Shown here one piece after another: positions 9,275-16,800 of a stretch of 22,798 bases of DNA (positions are counted from its first letter, which is position 1; every line of letters begins with the position of its first letter). The notes below the pieces were generated by a model. It had not been told where the DNA came from. It made no database searches and saw only the letters and a list, made by a program, of their open reading frames with translations. Source of the DNA: SXXH01 sp041165735. Its GTDB lineage: Bacteria; Planctomycetota; UBA1135; GCA-002686595. The DNA lies in assembly GCA_046341775.1 (NCBI GenBank), contig JBKDQQ010000094.1, forward strand, positions 1-22,798, in the 5' to 3' direction. The position numbers and the translations under genes were made by a program.

Positions 9275-9494
9275 ATGCCGCGCGGCCACGCCCGCGAACC
9301 CGGGACGGCCCCGCGGGCGGGCTCGAGGCGACCGGCGACGACCGGCCTGCGCAGCCAAGCCGCCTGGGCGCGCTGCGCGCCACGACCGGCGCACCCCGCG
9401 TGGTCGCACATCCCCGCGCGGTCATCCCTGGCCTCGCCGCCCATCGCTCGCCTCCACGCCGGCCGTCCGCGTGGCGCCCGCGGGCACGGGCGCT
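9275..9494. other. 220-base gap with no recognised feature
   Basis: The stretch between the GT39-like gene's hairpin and the promoter box of the next gene is as GC-rich as its surroundings. I see no convincing short gene, tRNA-like fold or repeat in it. Confidence 0.5.
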
Positions 9495-9500
9495 TACCAT
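9495..9500 (+). promoter_or_regulatory. -10-like box TACCAT, methyltransferase gene
   Basis: TACCAT (within CTTACCAT) ends 8 bases before the ATG at 9509, predicting a transcript with at most one or two untranslated bases. It supports 9509 over longer upstream readings. Confidence 0.5.
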
Positions 9501-9508
9501 CGACCGCC

Positions 9509-10189
9509 ATGCGGACCCAGGGCGGGTTGCGAGCTCCGTTGGCCTTGGCGCGCGTGGTCGCGCCGCGGGACGAAGCGCTGGTCGAGCGGCTGCTGGAACG
9601 GCACGCGACGATCGCGCCGCGCCATCCCGTGCTGGTCGCCGGCGGCGCGGACGCCGGGCTGCTGCGACTCTTCGAGGCGCGCGACTGGCGCTCGATCGTG
9701 GTCGAGCCCGCCTCGCACGGCGAACGGCCCGCCGGGCCGGCGGCGGCCGGCGACGATCCGAGCCGCGTACGCGCGGACCTGCGGCGACTGCCCTTCGAGG
9801 ACGACGCCTTCGACCTCGTGGTGTCGCGCGGACTGCAACGCGCCTGGCAGGACGAGCACGAGTGCGCCGCCGTCGTGCGCGAACTCGTGCGCGTCGGCCG
9901 CGGGCTGGTCGTGGCGTCGTACTGGGACCACGAAGCGCTGCCGCGTCGCGTGCCTTGGCCGCGGGGCGCCTCGCGGCGCGTGGCCATGCCGCGCGCGTTG
10001 CTGCGCGAGTTGTTCGAGGACGCGGGCGCCGCCGTGGTCGATTGGCGGCATTCGTTCCGCTTCGTGTCGCAGCAGGCGTGGCTGGTGGCGCGCAAGCGCG
10101 CCGTCGTGCGCCGTCCCTCGCCGCTGCGCCACTCCCCCGCCGCGACGACCGCTTCGGGACGCGTGCGCCTTGGTCCGCTGGGAGCGTGA
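9509..10189 (+). CDS. Class I SAM-dependent methyltransferase (Methyltransf_11-like)
   Basis: A 226-residue protein. VLVAGGADAGLLRLF is the glycine-containing motif I strand and loop, SIVVEPAS ends with the acidic residue that normally binds the SAM ribose, and RADLRRLPFEDDAFDLVVSR is the motif pattern that places it in the Methyltransf_11 group. VVRELVRVGRGLVVASYWD is the post-II strand. The acceptor cannot be read from the sequence. The C-terminal 25 residues are Arg-rich and overlap the start region of the next gene, suggesting translational coupling. Its position between a GT39-like enzyme and a kinase-fold protein would fit methylation of a sugar or lipid headgroup; this is inference from context only. 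Confidence 0.75.
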   Translation: MRTQGGLRAPLALARVVAPRDEALVERLLERHATIAPRHPVLVAGGADAGLLRLFEARDWRSIVVEPASHGERPAGPAAAGDDPSRVRADLRRLPFEDDAFDLVVSRGLQRAWQDEHECAAVVRELVRVGRGLVVASYWDHEALPRRVPWPRGASRRVAMPRALLRELFEDAGAAVVDWRHSFRFVSQQAWLVARKRAVVRRPSPLRHSPAATTASGRVRLGPLGA

Positions 10190-10194
10190 GCTCG

Positions 10195-10201
10195 AAGGAG
10201 G
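10195..10201 (+). promoter_or_regulatory. Shine-Dalgarno AAGGAGG before in-frame CTG
   Basis: This is the strongest ribosome-binding site I noticed in the window. It lies within or just before the kinase-fold gene, 4 bases before CTG 10206 and too far (34 bases) from ATG 10236. It may be chance within the codons for Glu-Gly-Gly, or it may mark a CTG start. Confidence 0.3.
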
Positions 10202-10235
10202 TCGGCTGCACCTGGTCGGCTGGCGCAGCTCGACC

Positions 10236-10922
10236 ATGGAGGCGGCGCTCGCACGCGTCGCCGCGCTCGCACGGCGCGGGACGCGCCACCGCGCGCGCGA
10301 AGTGATCGACGGCTGGGACGCGTGGGTCGAAGGCGAACCGCTGGTCGGCGCCCGCGCCTGGCGCGCCGGATTGGCGCGGCACCTCGGCCGCGAAGGACGA
10401 CGGGTGCGCGAGTACAAGCTGCTCTCCTGGCAGACCGAGCGCTTGTTCCCGGTGCTGCTGCCCTTGGCCGGCGCCAGCTGGTTCGTCGGCGGACGCATGG
10501 CGTACCAGGCCCATGTCGCGCGTTGGCAACCGCACGACGCGACGCTCTCCGACCTGCTGGCGCGCGGCGACGAGCGGCTCGAGCACTTGTACGGCGTGCT
10601 GGGCCACGAAGTGGGCCGCTTGCACGCGTTGCGCGGACGGCATGGGGCGCTCGAACCCGCGCGCATCCTCGTCGCGCCGGAAGGAGCGCTCCAGCCGCTC
10701 GTGTGGAGCGGCTCGGGGGCCGGCGCGCGCGGTCCCTGGCCGCCGCGCGCGGAGGACGACCTGAGCGCGGCCATCGACGCCGCGCGCGCGAAGGGACGCG
10801 AAGCGCTGGTCGAGGCCTTGTGGTCCGCCTATGAACGCGCCCGGGCCGGCAACGACCGCCCCGTGCGCGCGTCCGAGCGGCGCGCGGCGCTCGCGGCGCG
10901 CGTCACTCGACCTTGCAGCTGA
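10236..10922 (+). CDS. LPS/Kdo-kinase-fold protein, probable pseudokinase
   Basis: At least 228 residues. The layout recalls WaaP/InaA-type kinases: a region around REYKLLSWQTERLFPVLLPL, then VLGHEVGRLHALRGRHGAL followed by EPARILV. In active relatives this last part reads LxxLHxxG.xHGDLxxxNILV. Here the catalytic Asp is replaced by Ala (HGAL) and the Asn by Arg (ARILV). No DFD or DLxR-like metal site follows at LQPLVW, so phosphotransfer looks unlikely. The start is uncertain: ATG 10236 is the first ATG, but the reading frame stays sensible (RWERELEGGRLHLVGWRSST) back to TTG 10170. A good Shine-Dalgarno (AAGGAGG, 10195-10201) stands 4 bases before an in-frame CTG at 10206. The end overlaps the convergent gene by 20 bases. 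The family call is tentative. Confidence 0.45.
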   Translation: MEAALARVAALARRGTRHRAREVIDGWDAWVEGEPLVGARAWRAGLARHLGREGRRVREYKLLSWQTERLFPVLLPLAGASWFVGGRMAYQAHVARWQPHDATLSDLLARGDERLEHLYGVLGHEVGRLHALRGRHGALEPARILVAPEGALQPLVWSGSGAGARGPWPPRAEDDLSAAIDAARAKGREALVEALWSAYERARAGNDRPVRASERRAALAARVTRPCS

Positions 10923-11886
10923 GCTTGGTCGAGCCCTTGAACGACACGGTCTGCTTCATCGAGTGCTGCTCGCCGCCCGCGTCGATCTCGGCCGCGGTGG
11001 CCATCTCGAAGTCGGTGTCGCCCTCGATCTCGTAGCCCACGAGCCGGTTGGCCGCGGGATCCCAGTGCAGCTCGCCCTTCATGGCCCAGCCGACCTTCAG
11101 CGTGCGCGTGCCGCCTTCGTCGCCTTCGACCTCGCCGGTCGTCGTGGCCTCGATCGACACCTCGACCACGGCGACCTTGGCGCCCGCGATCTCCTTGCGG
11201 CCCGCGTAGGTGCAGACGACCTTGCCGGCCATGTTCTCGTCCATCTGGTCGTCGAGGTCCTCCTCGTTCTCGTCCTCCTCCTCGCCCGTGTCGATCGACA
11301 GATCGCCACCGGGGGAGAACAAGCCCACGAGGTGCTTCGCCTCGACCTCCCAGGTGTCGCCTTCGGCCACGCCCTTGCCGGGCAGGAACGCGACGAGGTC
11401 GGTGTCGGCGTCCAGTTCCTCCAGCAACTCCTCGTCGCCCTGCTTCTCGGCGTCCTCCGAGGCCCACGCGGCGGCGTGCTCCTCCTTCTCGCCGTCCCAG
11501 GTGAACTTGACCGACTTGCCCACGAGCTTGCTGGACTTGTCCTTCGACTCGTCCTCGGACTGCTCGCCCATCGAGAACGCCTGCACCACCGTGCCGGAGA
11601 TCGTGTCGTACTCGCGCACGAGGATGGTCGCGCGACCATCGCCCGACGCGACGAACTCCTCGCTGAACACGAACTCCGACTCGTCGGAGAGCGAGAGCTT
11701 GGGCATCTCGCCCGGAGGCTGGACCTCCTCGCCGTCGAACTCCATCGCGAAGGACTGGCTTTCGAGCTTGGTCTCGTGGCGGATGGTCTTCTGGACCTTG
11801 GCGCCCTTCTCGGGGGCGAAGCGCAACTCGTCGGCGACGGGAGCGGCGGCGAAGAGCAGGATGCTGGCGGCGAGGATCGTCTTCAT
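10903..11886 (-). CDS. Secreted acidic protein of unknown function
   Basis: A 327-residue protein with a clear signal peptide (MKTILAASILLFAAAPVADE, cleavage near residue 18). The mature part is strongly acidic and rich in beta-strand-like alternation (KQTVSFKGSTKLSCKVE at the end). An acidic run at about 199-218 (DTGEEEDENEEDLDDQMDEN) could bind Ca2+ or stay disordered. The pattern (strands with VGKSVKFTWDGE, GDTWEVEAKHLVG, RLVGYEIEGDTDFEMAT) resembles exported proteins of the DUF6263 kind, but I cannot confirm a family. The ATG at 11886 is chosen over ATG 11904, because the latter lies inside the TAGGAT box and only the shorter form begins with a standard signal peptide. It converges on the kinase-fold gene. 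Confidence 0.7.
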   Translation of the reverse strand: MKTILAASILLFAAAPVADELRFAPEKGAKVQKTIRHETKLESQSFAMEFDGEEVQPPGEMPKLSLSDESEFVFSEEFVASGDGRATILVREYDTISGTVVQAFSMGEQSEDESKDKSSKLVGKSVKFTWDGEKEEHAAAWASEDAEKQGDEELLEELDADTDLVAFLPGKGVAEGDTWEVEAKHLVGLFSPGGDLSIDTGEEEDENEEDLDDQMDENMAGKVVCTYAGRKEIAGAKVAVVEVSIEATTTGEVEGDEGGTRTLKVGWAMKGELHWDPAANRLVGYEIEGDTDFEMATAAEIDAGGEQHSMKQTVSFKGSTKLSCKVE

Positions 11887-11902
11887 GGTGGTGCGAGGGG
11901 CC

Positions 11903-11908
11903 ATCCTA
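11903..11908 (-). promoter_or_regulatory. -10-like box TAGGAT, acidic secreted protein gene
   Basis: TAGGAT (in GCTAGGATGG) on the minus strand lies 16 bases before ATG 11886, which predicts a leader of about 9 bases. Its last two bases plus G make an in-frame ATG that would mislead start calling. Confidence 0.5.
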
Positions 11909-11952
11909 GCACGCGTGGCGGATGGCGCGGGTCGGAGCGACGGGCGCGCGCC

Positions 11953-12456
11953 TCAGGCGCGGAAGCGGCTCTCGGTCGCGCCGCAGCGCTCCTCGAGGAG
12001 CTTGCGCCATTCCTCGTGCTCCGCCGCCGGGCACGGCGACGAGGTCCACTCGCCATGCAACCTCCACCGGAGATGGTCGCCCGTCAGGCGCCACTCCTCG
12101 AGGTCCTCGAAGCGCCGCGCCTCGAAGCCGCGCGCCACGCCCTGCGTTCCGAGCACGGCGTCGAGCCGTCCCGGCGTGGCGACGACGAGGCACAGCGCGG
12201 GCACCACGACCAGCAAGGTCCCCGTCGTCGGCAGCAAGTCCGCCTGCAGCGCCCACGCGGCGACCAGCGCCAGCGGGACGGCCAGCGCGAGCCGACGCGA
12301 CAAGCGGCGCGGGAGGTCCTGGTGGCGCGGCTCGCCGGTCGTGGCGCGCGCGCGCGCGCGCAGCGCCAGCACCACCAGGAGCGCCGTCCACACGATGGCT
12401 CCGGGCACGCCGAGCGCGGCGGACAGTTGCCCTTCGAGGTTCGCGGCGGCTTGCAT
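11953..12456 (-). CDS. Small membrane protein of unknown function
   Basis: A 167-residue protein. About residues 12-32 (GVPGAIVWTALLVVLALRAR) form a membrane segment, followed by a basic loop (RARARAT, encoded by a (GC)9 run at 12344-12361). Two more segments follow at about 55-70 (LALAVPLALVAAWAL) and 78-92 (LLVVVPALCLVVA). The last 60 residues are soluble and Trp-rich (WRLTGDHLRWRLHGEW), with a WRKLLEERC helix. The layout recalls small YcxB-like or PH-like membrane proteins but is not a firm match. It starts 21 bases after the FecR-domain gene's stop and has its own TAGCCT box. The start at 12456 is preferred over GTG 12474, which lies upstream of that box. Confidence 0.6.
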   Translation of the reverse strand: MQAAANLEGQLSAALGVPGAIVWTALLVVLALRARARATTGEPRHQDLPRRLSRRLALAVPLALVAAWALQADLLPTTGTLLVVVPALCLVVATPGRLDAVLGTQGVARGFEARRFEDLEEWRLTGDHLRWRLHGEWTSSPCPAAEHEEWRKLLEERCGATESRFRA

Positions 12457-12464
12457 GGCGTCCG

Positions 12465-12470
12465 AGGCTA
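12465..12470 (-). promoter_or_regulatory. -10-like box TAGCCT, small membrane protein gene
   Basis: TAGCCT (in GCTAGCCT) on the minus strand ends 8 bases before ATG 12456, predicting a nearly leaderless transcript. It lies in the 21-base gap after the FecR-domain gene, so the small gene may be transcribed independently. Confidence 0.5.
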
Positions 12471-12477
12471 GCACGGT

Positions 12478-13158
12478 TCACTCGCCGCGGTTCCAACGCT
12501 CCGAGGCGCTGGTCGCCAGTTGGCGCAGGATCCGCGCATCCTGCTCGGGCAGCGCGCCGATCATCGGCTCCGCGCCCGGGGCGAGCCAGGCCGATTCGCC
12601 GGCGGCGAGCGGGCGCGGGGCGGCGTCGCCTCCCATGGCGCGGGCCATGGCGCTGCGCCCCACCGACACGCCGTCCTCGAGCGCCGAGACGCGCGTGCCG
12701 CCCGGCTCCTTCGCGACGGCGAAGGCGCCGCCGCGCGCGTCGACCTGCGCCTCGTCGGTCAGTACGCGCACGACTCCGTCGAAGCGCACGCCCACGGCGA
12801 CGTGCAACGAACCGGACTCGAGGCGCAGCGACTGTTCGCCCTTCGGAGGCAGCTTCATGTTCACGAGGCGCGTCTCCGCGGCGACCTCGCACAGGAGCGA
12901 CTCGCGCAGTTGCAGGGAAAGCACTTCGCGCCGCGTGTCGAGCGACTTGGCCGTCTGGAGCACGTCGCCGAGGCGCGCGCGGTCGAGCGCCGAGTGCTCG
13001 ACGCCGTCGACCACGACCGTGCCGCCCGACGAAGACGGCAGTACCTGCCAGGTCGGCGAGGCGCGCAGCGTCAGCACCAAGGTGGCGACGAGGCCGGCCG
13101 CGACGACGAAGCCCGACGCGACGAGGAGCGGAGCGATGCGCGTGCCGTTGGATGCCAT
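12478..13158 (-). CDS. FecR-domain protein with N-terminal membrane anchor
   Basis: A 226-residue protein with one membrane segment at about 9-29 (IAPLLVASGFVVAAGLVATLVLTL). A region at about 60-95 is helical. The FecR-type beta domain at about 108-165 reads SLRLESGSLHVAVG, VLTDEAQVDARGGAFAV and TRVSALEDGVSVG, matching the usual G.l.l..G.l.v / v.T..a.v..rGT.F.V / t.v.vl.G.V.v pattern. Such domains sit in the periplasm; classic FecR passes a signal to a sigma factor, but many high-GC relatives lack that partner and there is none here. Its role is therefore unknown. It is divergent from the DUF1643 gene with only 39 bases between start codons. The start at 13158 follows the promoter box; GTG 13167 is directly adjacent to the box and less likely. 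Confidence 0.75.
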   Translation of the reverse strand: MASNGTRIAPLLVASGFVVAAGLVATLVLTLRASPTWQVLPSSSGGTVVVDGVEHSALDRARLGDVLQTAKSLDTRREVLSLQLRESLLCEVAAETRLVNMKLPPKGEQSLRLESGSLHVAVGVRFDGVVRVLTDEAQVDARGGAFAVAKEPGGTRVSALEDGVSVGRSAMARAMGGDAAPRPLAAGESAWLAPGAEPMIGALPEQDARILRQLATSASERWNRGE

Positions 13159-13167
13159 GGCGCGCAC

Positions 13168-13173
13168 AGCCTA
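13168..13173 (-). promoter_or_regulatory. -10-like box TAGGCT, FecR-domain gene
   Basis: TAGGCT on the minus strand ends 9 bases before ATG 13158, which predicts a leader of 2-3 bases. It lies in the left arm of the palindrome. Confidence 0.55.
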
Positions 13174-13184
13174 GCGCGCCGCGC

Positions 13185-13190
13185 TACGCT
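13185..13190 (+). promoter_or_regulatory. -10-like box TACGCT, DUF1643 gene
   Basis: TACGCT ends 7 bases before ATG 13198, which predicts a transcript starting at the A of the start codon. It lies in the right arm of the palindrome. Confidence 0.55.
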
Positions 13191-13197
13191 GTGCGGC

Positions 13198-13785
13198 ATG
13201 GGCATCGAGCCGAGGACCGCCGCGCGCCACCGCAGCGCCACCGCCGACGACCCGGCCGATCCCGAGGTGATCGACGGCCGGCTGGTGCGCGGCGACGCGC
13301 TGTTCTCCCCCTGCCGCACCTGGCGCTGGCGCCTGTCGCGCGAGTGGGACGGCGGTTCGGGCGTGGTGTTCTGGCTGATGCTCAACCCCTCGACGGCGGA
13401 CGCGGTGCGCGTCGATCCCACCGTGCGCCGCGCGGTGTCGTTCTCGATGCGCTGGGGCGCGGCGCGCGCGCTGGTCGGCAACGTCTTCGCGCTGCGCGCG
13501 ACCTCGCCCGAGCACCTCTACACCCATCCCGATCCGGTCGGGCCGGAGAACGACGAGCATCTCGCCGCGATGGCGGCGGATGCCGATCGAGTCGTGGTCG
13601 CATGGGGCAACCACGCGCGCCACGGAGGACGCTACCGCGACATCGCGCGGATCCTGCGGCCCCACGCGGCCAAGTGCGTGTGCCTGTCGACCACCAAGGG
13701 CGGCATGCCGGGGCATCCGCTCTACCTGCGCGCCGACACCGTCCCGGCGCCGGCGCGCGAGTTGCTGGCGCGCTTGTCGGGCTGA
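13198..13785 (+). CDS. DUF1643 domain-containing protein
   Basis: A 195-residue soluble protein. The DUF1643 signature is clear: VVFWLMLNPSTADAVRVDPT, RRAVSFSMRWGAARALVGNV followed by FALRATSPEHLY, and DPVGPENDEHLAAMAADAD followed by VVVAWGNHA. The family is widespread in bacteria and phages; its activity has not been assigned to my knowledge. The conserved Asn-Pro-Ser-Thr, Arg-Ala-Thr and Gly-Pro-Glu-Asn-Asp residues suggest a nucleotide or small-molecule site. The first 22 residues are an extra polar tail before the domain. It is a single gene: it diverges from the FecR-domain gene and converges with the glycogen operon. The start is fixed by the box at 13185-13190. Confidence 0.92.
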   Translation: MGIEPRTAARHRSATADDPADPEVIDGRLVRGDALFSPCRTWRWRLSREWDGGSGVVFWLMLNPSTADAVRVDPTVRRAVSFSMRWGAARALVGNVFALRATSPEHLYTHPDPVGPENDEHLAAMAADADRVVVAWGNHARHGGRYRDIARILRPHAAKCVCLSTTKGGMPGHPLYLRADTVPAPARELLARLSG

Positions 13786-13798
13786 GCGGCGCCGGGGA

Positions 13799-13819
13799 TC
13801 CGCGGCGCCTGGCCGCGGA
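13799..13819. terminator. Hairpin between DUF1643 gene and glycogen operon
   Basis: TCCGCGG, a 7-base loop, then CCGCGGA form a perfect 7-bp stem in the 52-base gap between two convergent genes. There is no T-run; a bidirectional terminator is plausible but unproven. Confidence 0.4.
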
Positions 13820-13837
13820 ACCGCCGACGCGCCCGCC

Positions 13838-16800
13838 TCAGCCCCACAGCACCATGTCCTTCGTGCGCAGGTCGTGCTCGTCCACGCCGCGCGTCCGCAC
13901 GCGGATGCCGTAGCCGAACGAGCCGCTGCGCTCGAGTCGCTGGCGGCCGACGAAGGCCTGCACGCCGCCTTCGACGGCGCCTTCCGGATCGAGCACGAGC
14001 GCCACGCGGTTGCGCAGATCCGTGCCCGCCGATTGGTGGCCGAGCACCAGCTCGACCGCCAGGTCCTCGCAGGTCAGCTGGCCCATGTCGACGCGCACGC
14101 GCACCTCGACCTCGTCTCCCACGCGCAGGCTGGAGACGTCGGCCACCTGCGCCGACAGGATGCGCACCGCGGCGAAGGACTTGCGCAGCTGCGCGCCGCG
14201 CGCCGCGAAGGTGCGCGCCTTGTTGAAGCGGTCCTCGCGCAGCGTGTGCCACGCGCCCGCCAGCGGCTTGTAGGCCGCGTCGCGGTACTCGCCCACCATC
14301 CGGTCGGTGTCGAACACGGGCGGGATGGTCGCGAGGCTGCGCCGCACGCAGGCCAGCCAGCGCTTGCGCACGCCGCCCTCGAGGTCGAAGTAGGTCGGCA
14401 CGACCTCCTCCTCGAGCAGGTTGTAGAGCGCCTCGGCGTCCAGCTCGTCCTGCCGCTCCTGCGTCGCCATGGCGCGGCCGTGGCCGATGGTCCAGCCGTT
14501 GCGCGGCTGCGCCTGGTTCGCGGGCTCGTCCTCCTGGGCTTCGACCCACCATCCGTCGGGGATCGACACGTTCAGTCCGCCGTTCGCGGCCACCTTCATG
14601 CCCGAGGTGCCCGAGGCTTCGAGCGGCCGGATCGGGTTGTTGAGCCACACGTCCACGCCTTGCACGAGGTGGCGCGCGAGTTCGATGTCGTAGTCCTCGA
14701 CGAAGTGCACCTTGCCGACGAACTCCGGCCGGCGCGTGAACTCGACCACCTGCTTGAGGATCTCCTGGCCGAGCGTGTCGCGCGGGTGCGCCTTGCCGGC
14801 GAAGACGATCTTCACGGGCCGCCTGGCGTCCGAAAGGAGCGCCAGCAGACGCGCCGGATCGCGGAACAGGAGGTTGGCGCGCTTGTACGGCGCGAAGCGC
14901 CGCGCGAAGGCGATCCACAGCGCGTCCTCGCCGTCCTTCAGGCCGGCGAGGATCTTCGTCTGCAGCGCGGTCGAGTCGTCGCGCGAGGAGTGCGCCTCCT
15001 CGATGCGCTCCTTGAGGTGGTCGACCAGCGCCTTCTTGCGCTCGCGCCGCAGCTGCAGCAACTGCGCGTCCGTCAACTTGGCGGCGTGCGCGGCGAAGTC
15101 CGCGCCCTCGACCGTGCGGCCCTTCGCGCCGAGCATCTCGGCCAGGCGGCCGCTGGTCCAACTCGGGAGGTGCACGCCGTTGGTGACGGACGACACCGGC
15201 ACCTCGCCACGCAGGAGCCGCGGCCAGAACGGATGCAGCAGCTCGCGCGACACGTCGCCGTGCAGCTTCGAGACCCCGTTGACGTGCGCGGCGAAGTTCA
15301 TCGCCAGGTAGGTCATGTTGAAGCTGGCGCGATCGTCCTCCGCCGTGCCCAGCGCCCAGAAGCGCTCCCACGGCAGGCCGACCCAGCTCGCGGCGTCGCT
15401 GAAGTAGCGGCGCATGATCTCCTCGCCGAAGCGGTCGTGGCCGGCCGGCACGGGCGTGTGCGTCGTGAAGACCGTCGTGGCGCGCACGAACTCGCGCGCC
15501 TCGTCGTAGGTCAGGCCGTGCTCGCGCACGAGGCGGCTGACGCGCTCGAGCACGAGGAACGCGGCGTGCCCCTCGTTGATGTGGAACACGCACGGATGGA
15601 TGCCGAGGCGCGTCAGCAGGCGCTTGCCGCCGCGGCCGAGCACGATCTCCTGCCGCAGGCGCATCTCGTGGTCGCCGCCGTACAACTGGCGCGTGATCTC
15701 GCGATCCTCGGGCCTGTTCTCGGGCTGGTCGCTGTCGAGCAGGTACAGCGGCACGCGCCCGACCTGCACCTTCCACGCCCGCAGCACGAGGTCCGAGCTC
15801 GGCAGTTGCAGCGTGATCGTCAACGCGCGGCCGTTCTCGTCGAGCACCGGCTCGATCGGCAGGTCGCGCGGATCGTTCTCGATCTCGCCGGCCACCTGGT
15901 CTCCCGCCGCGGTCACGCGCTGGCGCAGGTAGCCCTTGCGGTAGAAGAGGCCGATGCCGACCAGCGGCAGTCCCATGTCGCTGGCGCTCTTCAGGTGGTC
16001 GCCCGCGAGGATGCCGAGGCCGCCCGAGTAGATCTTGAGCGACTCGTGGATGCCGAACTCGGCGCAGAAGTACGCGACCGGATGGCGCTCGTCGATGGCC
16101 CCGCCGGCGACCTTGATGCCTTGGGGCTTGCGCGCCATGTACGCGTCGAAGCGCGCCAGCACCTTCTCGAGGCGCCCGACGAAGGCGGGATCGGCGGCGC
16201 GCTTGGACAGGTCGTCGGGATAGAGCTCGCGCAGGTAGGGCACGGGGTTGTGGTCGTGCTTCTTCCACTTGTCCTCGTGCGCGCCGCGGTCCTGCAGCTC
16301 CGACAGGAGCTGCGCGGCCTCGGAGTCCCACGACCACCAGTAGTTGCGCACGAGCCGCTCGAGCCCCTCGAGTTGGCGCGGCATCGTGGCCGAGACGGTG
16401 AAGGCCATCAGGCGCGGCTTGCCGCCTTGCTGCGTCGGCCGGATCTCCATCGTGCGCGGCGTGCGCATCGCGAAGGCCGGCGCGCCGGCGCGCTTGGCGG
16501 CCGACTTGGCGGCCGAGTCGAAGGCGTCGTGGTAGCGCCGCACGAGCCCGGTCCAGGCGGCCGCGGAAGCGGTGGCGCGGCAGGCCTTCTCCATCGCGGC
16601 GCGCGGACGCGGGTCGGCCAGCAGGGCCTCGAGCGCCTCGCACAGTTCGTCCGCGGCCTCGGCGAAGCCCTCGGCGCCGCGGCGCGCGCGCTCCTCGCGC
16701 GGCAGCACGACGACGCCATCCTCGCGGGCGAAGCGCTTCTCGAGCGCCCAGCGCCCGAATCCCGCGAGATCGCTCGTGATCGTGGGCACGCCCACGGCGA

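Larger units (their letters stand above)
13163..13195. promoter_or_regulatory. Near-perfect 33-bp palindrome holding two divergent promoters
   Basis: Around centre 13179, 15 of 16 base pairs match; the only mismatch is 13171/13187. The core reads CACAGCcTAGCGCG on one side and CGCGCTAcGCTGTG on the other. The left arm holds the minus-strand TAGGCT box for the FecR-domain gene, and the right arm holds the plus-strand TACGCT box for the DUF1643 gene. It could be an operator for a dimeric regulator, or reflect two copies of one promoter motif placed back to back. Confidence 0.7.

Noticed and set aside
9252..9508. Small gene or small RNA between the GT39-like and methyltransferase genes
   Set aside because: Apart from one weak hairpin and the promoter box I see no convincing start, motif or fold.
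8335..10643. Long minus-strand frames across the GT39-like and methyltransferase genes
   Set aside because: Their composition is Arg/Ala/Pro-rich with no motifs, whereas the plus strand has clear membrane segments and a methyltransferase signature.
11887..11904. ATG at 11904 as start of the acidic secreted protein
   Set aside because: It too lies in the TAGGAT box, and it would place six extra residues before a normal signal peptide.
12344..12361. (GC)9 run as a phase-variable or Z-DNA switch
   Set aside because: It lies within the small membrane protein gene and encodes a plausible basic loop after a membrane segment. Such runs are expected in DNA this GC-rich, and nothing shows switching.
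12478..13158. FecR-domain protein as anti-sigma factor
   Set aside because: No ECF sigma factor or TonB receptor gene is adjacent, so the classic FecIRA arrangement is not supported.
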